Shown piece after piece: positions 1 through 7,031 of a DNA stretch of 11,709 nt (within the stretch, counting starts at the first letter, position 1; each line of letters starts with the position of its first letter). Origin of the DNA: Selenomonadaceae bacterium (GTDB lineage: Bacteria; Bacillota; Negativicutes; Selenomonadales; Selenomonadaceae); the NCBI GenBank assembly GCA_017445435.1, contig JAFSUE010000075.1:1-11709 (forward strand). Reading direction: 5' to 3'. The position numbers and the translations under genes are program-made. Under the pieces are notes generated by a model that saw nothing but the letters and a program-made list of their open reading frames with translations, had not been told where the DNA came from and searched no databases.

Positions 1-107
1 ATCCAAATTCCCGTACAAATCAGCACGGCGGCAAGAATTATAGCGCCGATAGATAAAATTACGACGCTTTTTTTATTAGGTTTGTCTTCGGATTTTTGAC
101 TGTCCAA
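1..107 (-). CDS. N-terminus of a membrane-anchored protein (partial)
   Basis: The frame stays open to the left edge, so only about the first 35 residues are present. A short polar, lysine-rich cytoplasmic head (DSQKSEDKPNKKS) is followed by one hydrophobic segment rich in Ile, Val, Leu and Ala that runs to the edge: a type II-like membrane anchor or uncleaved signal. Two starts are possible. The ATG at 111-113 sits only 2 nt after the GAGG ribosome binding site, whereas the TTG at 105-107 sits 8 nt after it, so the TTG is preferred. The function cannot be read from this fragment. It points the same way as the EAL gene but is separated from it by a 300-bp repeat-filled spacer. Confidence 0.6.
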   Translation of the reverse strand, partial: MDSQKSEDKPNKKSVVILSIGAIILAAVLICTGIW

Positions 108-123
108 ATTCATCACCTCAATG

Positions 124-158
124 TTAGCTTTTAGGGATTAGCTTTTAGGAGTTGTTGG
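124..158. repeat. Heptanucleotide repeat array (leftmost)
   Basis: About five in-phase 7-bp units: TTAGCTT, TTAGGGA, TTAGCTT, TTAGGAG, then a degenerate TTGTTGG. The same TTAGCTT unit recurs at 3536-3570 and 7225-7245, so this belongs to the same degenerate heptamer family. It lies just upstream of the truncated gene at the left edge. Confidence 0.6.
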
Positions 159-226
159 TAAACTTCAATTTGAAATTATTTTTTATTTTTTTGTAAACTA
201 CTTTTTCTTAAATTTTAAATTTTTTT

Positions 227-412
227 ATAAACTACTTTTTCTTTGGCGCAAAGAAAAAGTAGCAAAAAGAAACATTTGCGGCACTTTTTCTAATTTAGAA
301 TTAAGAATTAAGAATTGATAATTCTACATTCTACATTATTAATTATTCATTCCGCGTAGCGGTGAGGCGCTGGGAAATGCCGCTTAATTACAGTGATTTT
401 TCAGCTTGAAAT
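227..412 (+). repeat. Structured intergenic element, copy A
   Basis: First of three related elements. It holds a 14-bp perfect inverted repeat (232-245 with 249-262, loop GCG), then a GCGGCA run at 279-284, a heptamer array (297-352), and a right module (352-383) reading CCGCGTAGCGG, then GGCGCTGG, then AAATGCCGC. The end (GCTTGAAATT, 403-412) matches copies B and C. No clear terminal inverted repeat is seen on either side: the left end is degenerate and the right end runs into a heptamer array and the 3' end of the EAL gene. The spacer 114-415 holds only this element and heptamer arrays; I see no gene in it. Confidence 0.7.
297..352. repeat. Heptanucleotide array inside element A
   Basis: Eight contiguous 7-bp units in register: AGAATTA twice, AGAATTG, ATAATTC, TACATTC, TACATTA, TTAATTA and TTCATTC. 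It occupies the same place in element A, between the long hairpin and the right module, as the array at 7114-7162 does in element C. Confidence 0.75.
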
Positions 413-431
413 TCTTCATTCTTCATTCTTA
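411..431. repeat. Heptamer array overlapping the EAL stop codon
   Basis: Three units (ATTCTTC twice, then ATTCTTA). Read on the minus strand they contain the final codons and TGA stop (416-418) of the EAL gene, so the protein's last residues (about IKNEE) are encoded by repeat DNA. Confidence 0.7.
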
Positions 432-3373
432 ATTTGTAATCTAACTTCGGCGTTGCGCTTTTCAAAAAATTCTACGAAGTCAGCAACTGGCATAGGTTTA
501 GCGTTCAAAAATCCTTGCCCGTAGTGACAGCCCAATTCAAGCAAAAGTTCTTCCTGCTCCTTAGTCTCAATGCCTTCACATAAAACGCGCATCTGTAATG
601 AGTTGCCAAGATTAATAACGTTGCGCAAAATTTCACGAAGACGCGGCGATTTATCAGCGCCCGTTAAAAGTGACCTGTCAATCTTCATAACGTCCATAGG
701 CAACGACCCCAACATCATAAACGAAGAATAGCCAGAGCCGAAGTCGTCAACTGAAATTGAAAAGCCCATTTTATGCAATTCACTAATAATATGTTCAGCG
801 TTTTGTTGCCCAGATTTCGCGTCGAAGTCGCCGAACATCGTTTCAGTTACTTCCAACTCAATCAAGCCGTCGGGCAAGTCGTACGTGTCACGAATCATTT
901 TAATTTTGTCGAGGTAGCCTTCCTCCGTCATATGCAAGCGCGATTGATTAACGGAAATAGGTACAACTTCCTTTCCAGCGTCAAGGCGTTCACGTTGCAA
1001 TTTGCAGGTCTGCTCCAAAAGGTAATAGTCAACTTGAATGACAAAGCCATTGCGTTCAAAAAGCGGAATAAATTTACCAGGCGGCATAAATCCAAGTTCA
1101 GGACTAATCCACCGTACAAGAGCTTCAGCGCCGACAATTTCGCGCGTTTTAATGTCGTATTTCGGCTGATACCACGCTTTAAATTCGCCGTCCTCAAGCG
1201 CTTGTTCCATACGCCCTTCAATGCTATGTTCCATTGTCAAAGTTTCTTGCAAGTGTTCATCAAAAATTTGGAAAGAGCCATTAACACTTTGATGACAAGC
1301 AATTAAAGCACGGTCAACCGCTTGCTGTACGTAAATTTCATGATGATAAGGCGTGATACCTGCGCGGGTGTGCAAAACGATTTTAGCGTTGTCAGCGGCA
1401 GTTTCCATGTAGCTGTTACTTTCAATGACGCCTTTAACCCAATCGACAATGTGATCAACATTTTCCGCCTTACAAAAACAGATTAAGTGGTCAACGTCAA
1501 TTCCCGCCGCCGTCAGCAGTACATTTTCTTCATTTGAAAGATTAGTCGCCAATTTCTTGAACTGCTTATCAATAAGCCTGTGACCCTGCGTTTTAGTAGC
1601 CGCCGCGCTTGACGCTATCGAAAAGACGACGAAGAAAGTTTGCATATTCGGTTCATTATCTTTCAAATTATCCATTACCAGCGGAACTTCACGTTCAAGC
1701 CAAGGGACATTCGGCAAATCGTACCTTAAATCGGTGTACGCCATATGCTCGACAAGTTCAAAGTGACGTTGACGCATATGGCTACGATAAAGTATAAAGC
1801 CGCCAATCGCAAAAGCTACAAGCGCTACTACTAAAGACGACCTCAAGGGGTGATGATAAATCGCCCATTTAATTGAAAAATGAGTAGGCGTATACTGATT
1901 TTGATTGACAACTTCGCGTATCCAATCGGGATCGATACTGCCAATTTCTTTATTTAAAATTTGCCAAAGGTGCGGGTCAGCGTAAGAGTAGACGCCTAAA
2001 CTGCGCGGCTCTGAATAAAGCGATGCCGTCCGCATTTCCAACAAATAAGTTTCAGTCTCTTCAAAAAGAGTTTGCGCCGTGTTACGTTGTACGAAGGTTA
2101 CATCTGCCAATCCTTGATTAACTGCCTTTAACGCGTCTTCATACGACGCAACGTAAACGCGCTGAATTTCCGCAAAGTTCGGCTCAATGAAATGTTTCGT
2201 GTTGTACGAATCCATAACGCAAGCAACTTTAACTGTCCTGTCTTCAATGTTAAGCGGAAAATCGCGGCGCGTCACTGGAATATATTCCAATTCAAGGTAC
2301 GGTTTAGTAGGTTTCGTATTAAAATTTTCCGACCAGCCGTAATCGCAAACTGTATCGGCAACAAAATCTAATTCGCCGCTTTTAAGCATTTCTTGAATTT
2401 CTGGAACAGTTTTTCCTTCGACAATTTCAATTTCAATATTTAAATCTTGAGAAATTTTATTTATAAGTTCAGGAACAAGCCCGACAAGTTTGCCGTCGTC
2501 GTCACGGTAAGCGTAGGGCTGATGCGATAAAAAAATTGCCGTCTTGAGTTTGCCTTTATCTTTCAAATAATTTTTTTCAATGCGGCTAAGTGTCAATGGA
2601 AAGCCGTTTGAATTTAAATAGGTGGCGTTCAATCTGTCGCGAATGTTCGGTTGATACATCAGCATTTGATCCATAGCCAAATTTAAACGGTCTAAAAGGT
2701 CTTTTCTGTCTGAACGGACAAGTAAGCGATAACTTTGCCTATCGAAGACGGCTAAAACGTTCTTAGCTTTGTGCGGGTCAAGCATAGCGTTAATATAGCC
2801 GTCAATTTTTTTGTCGTGAAAGTCAGTTATCATAGTCCAAAAATTTTGATAGGGAACAATTTCATAGCTAAATCCTTCTTCGGCGGCAATGTGGGGCAAC
2901 GCTGGCGTATCGTGACTGATTGTCAATTTACCTAAACGCATAGTAGGTTTAACGCCGTGAGTTATAATTTCCATTGAGAAACGTCCGACGACGTGATCAG
3001 TGCGCGTGACGTTGGAAAGTTTTTTGTAATCGCCAGGCATATCGGGCATAACGTCAATTTCGCCACTTTGAAGTTTGCTAGCCATAACGTTCCAATCTTC
3101 AAATTCAACGTATTCAAAACTGCAATGGGCGTAGTTCGACAAAAATTCCATGTACTCGTGACCGTAGCCAGTCTTATGTCCAGGAATATCTTCGTAGACA
3201 AAAGCTGTTTCAGCCAAGTAGCCGACTTTGATAGTTTCTAAACTGTTTTGCAAAATTTTTTCGTAGGGGCTGGGAGCAGGTGGACGATGCGCCGCCTCCG
3301 CCGTTATGAAATATGTATAAAATATTAGCGTAAAAATTAACGTGATATACAAAAATTTTTTAGAATCGAACAT
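416..3373 (-). CDS. Sensor c-di-GMP phosphodiesterase (2x SBP_bac_3, TM, degenerate GGDEF, EAL)
   Basis: A 985-residue membrane receptor predicted to hydrolyse cyclic di-GMP in response to an extracytoplasmic ligand. An N-terminal signal/anchor (about 7-27) leads to two tandem periplasmic solute-binding domains of the SBP_bac_3 type (about 45-255 and 275-495), a transmembrane helix (about 511-530), a GGDEF-like domain (about 543-710) and an EAL domain (about 717-975). The GGDEF signature is lost: the expected position reads AAGIDVDHL. The EAL domain keeps its key residues: EAL at 750-752, Asn809, ExTE at 841-844, the Asp pair in SVDDFGSGYSS (876-877), Lys897 of KIDRS, Glu933 of EGIE and Gln953. 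So the protein is probably an active phosphodiesterase with a regulatory or dead cyclase domain. The ATG at 3373 is chosen over an upstream GTG (3382) because GAGG lies 8 nt before the ATG, while the GTG overlaps it. The ligand is unknown; amino acids are typical for this fold. Flagellar or biofilm control is an inference. Confidence 0.93.
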   Translation of the reverse strand: MFDSKKFLYITLIFTLIFYTYFITAEAAHRPPAPSPYEKILQNSLETIKVGYLAETAFVYEDIPGHKTGYGHEYMEFLSNYAHCSFEYVEFEDWNVMASKLQSGEIDVMPDMPGDYKKLSNVTRTDHVVGRFSMEIITHGVKPTMRLGKLTISHDTPALPHIAAEEGFSYEIVPYQNFWTMITDFHDKKIDGYINAMLDPHKAKNVLAVFDRQSYRLLVRSDRKDLLDRLNLAMDQMLMYQPNIRDRLNATYLNSNGFPLTLSRIEKNYLKDKGKLKTAIFLSHQPYAYRDDDGKLVGLVPELINKISQDLNIEIEIVEGKTVPEIQEMLKSGELDFVADTVCDYGWSENFNTKPTKPYLELEYIPVTRRDFPLNIEDRTVKVACVMDSYNTKHFIEPNFAEIQRVYVASYEDALKAVNQGLADVTFVQRNTAQTLFEETETYLLEMRTASLYSEPRSLGVYSYADPHLWQILNKEIGSIDPDWIREVVNQNQYTPTHFSIKWAIYHHPLRSSLVVALVAFAIGGFILYRSHMRQRHFELVEHMAYTDLRYDLPNVPWLEREVPLVMDNLKDNEPNMQTFFVVFSIASSAAATKTQGHRLIDKQFKKLATNLSNEENVLLTAAGIDVDHLICFCKAENVDHIVDWVKGVIESNSYMETAADNAKIVLHTRAGITPYHHEIYVQQAVDRALIACHQSVNGSFQIFDEHLQETLTMEHSIEGRMEQALEDGEFKAWYQPKYDIKTREIVGAEALVRWISPELGFMPPGKFIPLFERNGFVIQVDYYLLEQTCKLQRERLDAGKEVVPISVNQSRLHMTEEGYLDKIKMIRDTYDLPDGLIELEVTETMFGDFDAKSGQQNAEHIISELHKMGFSISVDDFGSGYSSFMMLGSLPMDVMKIDRSLLTGADKSPRLREILRNVINLGNSLQMRVLCEGIETKEQEELLLELGCHYGQGFLNAKPMPVADFVEFFEKRNAEVRLQIKNEE

Positions 3374-3423
3374 TATTCGCACCTCGTGTTAAAATTTCGT
3401 ACTGTAAAAAAATTTTTAAGTGT

Positions 3424-3452
3424 AGTTTATCAAAGTGCAACGTTTTTATCAA
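3424..3452 (-). promoter_or_regulatory. Promoter of the EAL gene
   Basis: On the minus strand TTGATA (3447-3452), a 17-bp spacer and TAAACT (3424-3429), preceded by a TGA extension resembling an extended -10. Transcription would start near 3417 and give a leader of about 44 nt. A second TATAAT-like box lies just upstream (near 3455-3460) but has no matching -35. Confidence 0.55.
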
Positions 3453-3495
3453 TTTATTATAGAAAATTTCTGCACGAAAATTTTTTTCAAGACAC

Positions 3496-3529
3496 AAAAA
3501 AAACGGCTGAAGATAATCTCCAACCGTTT
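3496..3529 (-). terminator. Rho-independent terminator of gdhA
   Basis: On the minus strand a 13-bp stem (3517-3529 with 3501-3513, containing two G-U pairs) closes a TTA loop and is followed by a run of T (complement of the A run at 3496-3503). It lies about 85 nt beyond the gdhA stop, with the heptamer array in between. Confidence 0.85.
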
Positions 3530-3535
3530 GAGGTG

Positions 3536-3612
3536 TTAGCTTTTAGCTTGTAGGTTTTAGCTTTTAGAATTAGGAATTTAATTCTTAATTCTTCATTCTT
3601 AATTCTGAATTC
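3536..3612. repeat. Heptanucleotide array behind gdhA (11 units)
   Basis: Eleven contiguous in-register 7-bp units running from TTAGCTT types through TTAGAAT and TAGGAAT to TTAATTC, TTCATTC and TGAATTC. It ends 2 bp before the gdhA stop codon (3615-3617) and lies inside the gdhA transcript, upstream of its terminator. It is the longest array in the window and shows the unit sequence drifting along its length. Confidence 0.75.
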
Positions 3613-3614
3613 AA

Positions 3615-4964
3615 TTAAACCATTCCTTGAGCTAACATAGCCTCTGCAACTTTTTTAAATCCAGCAATATTTGCGCCCATAACCAAATTGTCAGGATCGC
3701 CGTATTCTTCCGCATTCTTTTTAGCGTTACGGTAAATGTTAGCCATAATGCCTTTTAAGCGTTCGTCAACTTCTTCAAACGTCCAACTAAGACGCTCGGA
3801 ATTTTGACTCATTTCAAGCGCTGAAACTGCTACGCCGCCAGCATTCGCCGCCTTCGCAGGTCCAAATAAAATTTTGCTCTGCAGATAATATTCAATCGCT
3901 TCAAGCGTCGACGGCATATTTGCGCCTTCCGCCACAACTTTACAGCCATTCGCGATAAGAAGTTTTGCAGAATCCAAATCAATTTCACTTTGCGTAGCAC
4001 AAGGTAAAGCGATGTCACATTTAACGCCCCAAACGCCGCGACAACCTTCATGATATTCAGCATTTGGACGGTACTTGACGTATTCGGAAATGCGCCCGCG
4101 ATTAACTTCCTTAATTTTTTTAACTGCGGCAAGGTCAATACCTTCACTGTCATAAACGTAGCCATTAGAATCGGAACACGTCACGACTTTAGCGCCAAAT
4201 TCCTGTGCCTTCTGAATCGCATAAATAGCAACGTTGCCAGCGCCGCTAACGACAACAGTTTTACCTTGCAACGTGTCGCCTTTGTCGTCCAACATATTTT
4301 TCACGAAGTAAAGCAAGCCGTAGCCAGTAGCTTCGGTACGTGTCAAACTGCCGCCGTAAGTTAAACCTTTACCAGTCAAAACTGCGGAGTCGTAAGCGTC
4401 ACGAATGCGCTTGTACTGTCCGAAAAGGTAGCCAATTTCACGTCCACCAACGCCAATATCGCCTGCAGGTACGTCGACATGCGGTCCAATGTGACGATAA
4501 AGTTCCGTCATGAAGGCTTGGCAGAAACGCATAACTTCATTATCAGATTTGCCTTTGGGGTCGAAGTCTGAACCGCCTTTGCCGCCGCCGATTGGAAGAC
4601 TTGTAAGCGAATTTTTGAAAACTTGCTCGAACGCTAAGAATTTCAAAATGCTAAGGTTTACGCTAGGATGAAATCTCAAGCCGCCTTTGTACGGTCCAAT
4701 AGCGGAGTTCATCTGTACGCGGTAGCCGCGATTGATATGAGTTTCGTTATTGTCGTCCTGCCACACAACGCGGAAAGTAACGATTCTTTCAGGTTCAACC
4801 ATACGCTCCAACATTTTAGCCGCCTTGTACTGCGGATTTTTTTCAAGGAACGGAATGATTGAGCCCAAAACTTCGCGCACCGTGTTATAAAATTCAGGCT
4901 GATCGGGGTCGCGCTGTTTCACCAACGCAAGAACATCTTCAACGTACTGTTTCATGTCTGACAT
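3615..4964 (-). CDS. gdhA: Glutamate dehydrogenase, hexameric class
   Basis: Makes glutamate from 2-oxoglutarate and ammonium with a nicotinamide cofactor (or the reverse), linking nitrogen assimilation and carbon metabolism in the cytoplasm. At 449 residues it has the usual length of the small hexameric GDH. Family motifs are intact: PYKGGLRFHP (91-100), the catalytic loop LPIGGGKGGSDFDPKGKS with Lys129, PAGDIGVGGREIGY with catalytic Asp169, and the Rossmann motif SGAGNVA (240-246). CSDSNG (263-268), following the second Rossmann strand, suggests NADP(H) use, but that is an inference. The ATG at 4962-4964 is preferred to one 12 codons upstream because AAGGAGG lies 8 nt before it. The upstream ATG would also place most of the SD hairpin inside the coding region. 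It is probably monocistronic: it has its own -10 box, leader hairpin and terminator. Confidence 0.97.
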   Translation of the reverse strand: MSDMKQYVEDVLALVKQRDPDQPEFYNTVREVLGSIIPFLEKNPQYKAAKMLERMVEPERIVTFRVVWQDDNNETHINRGYRVQMNSAIGPYKGGLRFHPSVNLSILKFLAFEQVFKNSLTSLPIGGGKGGSDFDPKGKSDNEVMRFCQAFMTELYRHIGPHVDVPAGDIGVGGREIGYLFGQYKRIRDAYDSAVLTGKGLTYGGSLTRTEATGYGLLYFVKNMLDDKGDTLQGKTVVVSGAGNVAIYAIQKAQEFGAKVVTCSDSNGYVYDSEGIDLAAVKKIKEVNRGRISEYVKYRPNAEYHEGCRGVWGVKCDIALPCATQSEIDLDSAKLLIANGCKVVAEGANMPSTLEAIEYYLQSKILFGPAKAANAGGVAVSALEMSQNSERLSWTFEEVDERLKGIMANIYRNAKKNAEEYGDPDNLVMGANIAGFKKVAEAMLAQGMV

Positions 4965-4966
4965 AA

Positions 4967-4995
4967 AAAATTCCTCCTTAATATGGAGGAATTTT
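4967..4995 (-). promoter_or_regulatory. 5'-leader hairpin masking the gdhA Shine-Dalgarno
   Basis: An 11-bp perfect inverted repeat (AAAATTCCTCC at 4967-4977, GGAGGAATTTT at 4985-4995, loop of 7). In the mRNA the upstream arm AAAATTCCTCC pairs with GGAGGAATTTT, which is the gdhA ribosome binding site itself. The likely -10 box is at 5001-5006, so the hairpin would form the extreme 5' end of the transcript. This predicts translational control or 5'-end protection. Confidence 0.7.
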
Positions 4996-5000
4996 AACAT

Positions 5001-5006
5001 ATTATA
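5001..5006 (-). promoter_or_regulatory. -10 box of gdhA
   Basis: A perfect TATAAT on the minus strand. No convincing -35 hexamer stands 16-18 bp upstream, which would fit an activator-dependent promoter or a weak -35. A start near 4994 leaves a leader of about 30 nt made almost wholly of the SD hairpin. Confidence 0.5.
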
Positions 5007-5073
5007 AAAATTTTGTATAGTAGCATTGATATAAATATTCAGTATACATAGTAGATAGTAGTGTAGATAGGAA

Positions 5074-5303
5074 GTGCTGATTAATTAGGATTTTTATTTT
5101 ATAACCTACTTTCTTTTGGCGCAAAAGAAAGTAGCAAAGAAAACATAGGCGGCATTTGTGCGCCCACGAATAGATTTTCAGTAAATTCAACATTTTGCCG
5201 CGTTCCATGTGTTGCGACTATCCAACGTTGCAGAGACGCTTGGAAATGCCGCTGATTACCTTAATTTTTTGCTTAAAATTTTTGTCGCTTATTTATTCAA
5301 CAC
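5074..5303 (+). repeat. Structured intergenic element, copy B
   Basis: A 230-bp relative of elements A and C filling most of the spacer 4965-5358. The left end GTGCTGATTAA (5074-5084) is a 9/11 inverted match to the right end TTATTCAACAC (5293-5303). Inside lie a 13-bp perfect hairpin with loop GCG (5106-5118 with 5122-5134), GCGGCATTT (5149-5157), and its exact reverse complement AAATGCCGC (5244-5252), so the middle could be closed by a long-range stem. The tail GCTGATTACCTTAATTTTTT is shared almost exactly with copy C. No coding sequence is seen; a nominal minus-strand reading frame at 5002-5208 has no ribosome binding site and runs across the palindrome. Confidence 0.75.
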
Positions 5304-5306
5304 AAC

Positions 5307-5362
5307 CTAGCTTTTAGTTTTTATTACGAATTCCGCATTACGCATTACGCATTCCTAATTAA
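5307..5362. repeat. Heptanucleotide array at the ubiX stop codon
   Basis: Eight in-register 7-bp units (CTAGCTT, TTAGTTT, TTATTAC, GAATTCC, GCATTAC twice, GCATTCC, TAATTAA). The last unit contains the ubiX stop codon (5359-5361), and the array begins 3 bp after element B. Confidence 0.75.
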
Positions 5363-5925
5363 TTTCTGTCTTTACCTTGCCATTCAGTAGCATCTGCGGG
5401 AAGACCAAGTTGTAGTAAAATTTTGTTGATAATGTGATCGACGTGTGATTCAATCGTCATTTTTGTATTGTAGAAAGTCATAACGGGTGGCATAATGACA
5501 ACGCCAAGATTAGCAAGTTCCTTCATGTTGCGAAGATGAATTCTGCTGAACGGCATCTCACGCGGCACGAGGACAAGTTTTCTTTTCTCCTTAATACAAA
5601 CATCAGCAGCACGCAAAAGTAAATTGTCGCTATAACCGCAGACAATTCCCGCAACGGTTTTCATAGTGCAGGGAACAATAACCATACCTTCAACAAGAAA
5701 ACTTCCGCTGGCTATTGAGGCGTCCATTTCGTGAACATCATAAACTACGTCGGCAAGGCGTTTAATGTCGTAAACATCAAAGTCCGTTTCGTCGCGGATA
5801 GTCAATTCGCCACCGTCCGTAACAATTAAATGAGTTTCTACGCCGTCAATTTCCTTCAGCCTTTTCAACAAAGTTACAGCAATTACAATTCCGCTCGCAC
5901 CTGTTATTCCGACAATTATCCGCAT
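5359..5925 (-). CDS. ubiX: UbiX/Pad1-family flavin prenyltransferase
   Basis: This 188-residue flavoprotein family joins a dimethylallyl group to reduced FMN, making the prenyl-FMN cofactor of UbiD-type decarboxylases. Family marks: GITGASG (6-12) in the N-terminal FMN-binding Rossmann fold, VPCTMKTVAGI (84-94), GYSDNLLLRAADV (97-109), LVLVPRE (117-123), then FSRIHLRNM (126-134) and PPVMTFYN (146-153). Two departures from the usual pattern are visible: Thr87 instead of Ser in PCSMKT, and no Tyr shortly after GASG (it reads GASGIVI). No ubiD-like partner is in the window, so the client decarboxylase is unknown. The ATG at 5925 is favoured over the GTG at 5934 because GGGAG lies 8 nt before the ATG. 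No own promoter or terminator was recognised. Confidence 0.92.
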   Translation of the reverse strand: MRIIVGITGASGIVIAVTLLKRLKEIDGVETHLIVTDGGELTIRDETDFDVYDIKRLADVVYDVHEMDASIASGSFLVEGMVIVPCTMKTVAGIVCGYSDNLLLRAADVCIKEKRKLVLVPREMPFSRIHLRNMKELANLGVVIMPPVMTFYNTKMTIESHVDHIINKILLQLGLPADATEWQGKDRN

Positions 5926-5963
5926 TATAATCACTCCCTTTCGAGCAGAACATTTAATTAAAT

Positions 5964-6099
5964 TCAGCGCGTCACTTCAAGCGCTTCCCGCGTCGCCTGC
6001 AAGTACGCATTATCCGTAGCGGCAGTATAGCTCAACGTGTGAACCTTCTGCCCATTCATTCCACGAATTTATAAAAATTTTATATATCTTTATTATAAA
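5964..6099 (-). pseudogene. Frameshifted C-terminal remnant of a WbsX/GH99-like protein
   Basis: Reading the minus strand from about 6099, one frame gives FINSWNEWAEGSHVE followed by LYCRYG and then a stop. This closely resembles the C-terminal signature of WbsX-type glycosyltransferases with a GH99-like fold, usually of the form INAWNEWAEGxxLEP…RYGYAYLEATRxAL. Shifting the frame at about 6014 continues the match as NAYLQATREALEVTR and then TGA (5964-5966). The two halves together form the family tail, broken by one indel. Nothing upstream matches: the first frame has stops at 6115-6117 and 6121-6123, and the HAD gene begins beyond. I read it as debris of a deleted surface-polysaccharide gene. 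Family assignment rests on recalled motifs, not on a search. Confidence 0.7.
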
Positions 6100-6159
6100 A
6101 ATTTCTTTATACCTTTATTCTTAAACTAAATCCATTTCATTAAAACAACCCTTCCAACT

Positions 6160-6855
6160 TTAATTGAAGAAAAAATCCGAATTAATAATTTCACTATAAG
6201 ACCGAAATTTTACACAATCAACCTCCGTCTCCTCCACGTCTCTTTCACCGATATACCAAAAAGGCGTTATACCGACATTTGCCGCGCCTTCAATGTCACG
6301 ATCTAAACTATCTCCAAAATATGCCGTTTCATTAGCATTCACTTTCATTTTTTTCAGTGCAAGTTCAAACATAACTGGCGAAGGTTTTTCGCGCCCAGTT
6401 TCTTCACTGCTAACCATAAAATCGAAAAACTTGCTGAATCCCAGCCGATTTATTTTTCTGTACTGAATTTGCGTCGTCATATCCGTACACAACGCGGTTT
6501 TAACTCCGTTCGCCCTCAACTTGTGAATAAATTCCGCCGCGCCGTCAAAAGCTTGCATTCCATTTAAAAAATTATCCCAGTAGCAGTCGTACATTTCGCC
6601 CATGTAGAGGAAAGAATTTTTACCTAGCAATTCAAGTGTCGTCTGGAAAAATAAAACTCTACTGTGTCTTGAACCTCCGTCCGTCAACCGTTCCTTAACA
6701 ATTCGACGCGCCTCAAAATACGCCTTCAAAAATTTCTTTTCGTCAACTGCTAAATTTTTTTCTGCGAACCGACAAAGACTTTTCAAGGCAACTTTATCGT
6801 TTGCCATGTAGCTGTAAAGCGTACCGTCAATGTCGAAGATGACACCTTTAAACAA
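6160..6855 (-). CDS. HAD-IA family hydrolase (phosphatase-like)
   Basis: A 231-residue soluble haloacid-dehalogenase-superfamily hydrolase of the phosphoglycolate phosphatase/pyrophosphatase type, expected to cleave a phosphate ester by way of an Asp-phosphate. All four HAD motifs are visible: FDIDGTL (nucleophile Asp8, acid Asp10), LCTDMT (Thr124), REKPSP (Lys157) and FGDSLDRDIEGAANVG (Asp182, Asp187). An all-helical cap fills about 16-90, which fits subclass IA. The substrate cannot be told from the sequence. The start appears to be TTG (6853-6855): there is no ATG in frame before the DxD motif, MFKGVIFDID is the normal HAD beginning, and AGGA lies upstream at a workable distance. It has its own promoter and a leader of about 118 nt. 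Confidence 0.9.
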   Translation of the reverse strand: MFKGVIFDIDGTLYSYMANDKVALKSLCRFAEKNLAVDEKKFLKAYFEARRIVKERLTDGGSRHSRVLFFQTTLELLGKNSFLYMGEMYDCYWDNFLNGMQAFDGAAEFIHKLRANGVKTALCTDMTTQIQYRKINRLGFSKFFDFMVSSEETGREKPSPVMFELALKKMKVNANETAYFGDSLDRDIEGAANVGITPFWYIGERDVEETEVDCVKFRSYSEIINSDFFFN

Positions 6856-6980
6856 ATTACCACATCCTACGTTTGAGCCAGCGACAAATTGTACAAAATT
6901 TTTATTTCTATCGTAATTTTTAGCGACTTCAAAAAACGTAATTCAAAAAAATTTTTTCCGTAACATAATTTCTCGGCGCG

Positions 6981-7009
6981 ATTATAACACGTGCAAAATC
7001 ATTTTTCAA
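6981..7009 (-). promoter_or_regulatory. Promoter of the HAD gene
   Basis: On the minus strand TTGAAA (7004-7009), a 17-bp spacer ending in TGT, and TATAAT (6981-6986): a consensus -10 with TGn extension. The predicted start is near 6974, giving an AT-rich leader of about 118 nt in which I see no convincing riboswitch fold. Confidence 0.75.
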
Positions 7010-7031
7010 ATTTTTCTGCAAGTAATTGGTA

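Noticed and set aside
297..352. CRISPR array
   Set aside because: The repeats are 7 bp, contiguous and degenerate, with no spacers and no cas genes nearby.
4965..5000. An upstream gdhA start adding 12 residues
   Set aside because: It has no ribosome binding site of its own, it is not part of the family N-terminus, and an ideal AAGGAGG serves the ATG at 4964.
5002..5208. A 68-codon minus-strand reading frame upstream of gdhA
   Set aside because: It has no ribosome binding site, runs through the element B palindrome and has a composition unlike the real genes.
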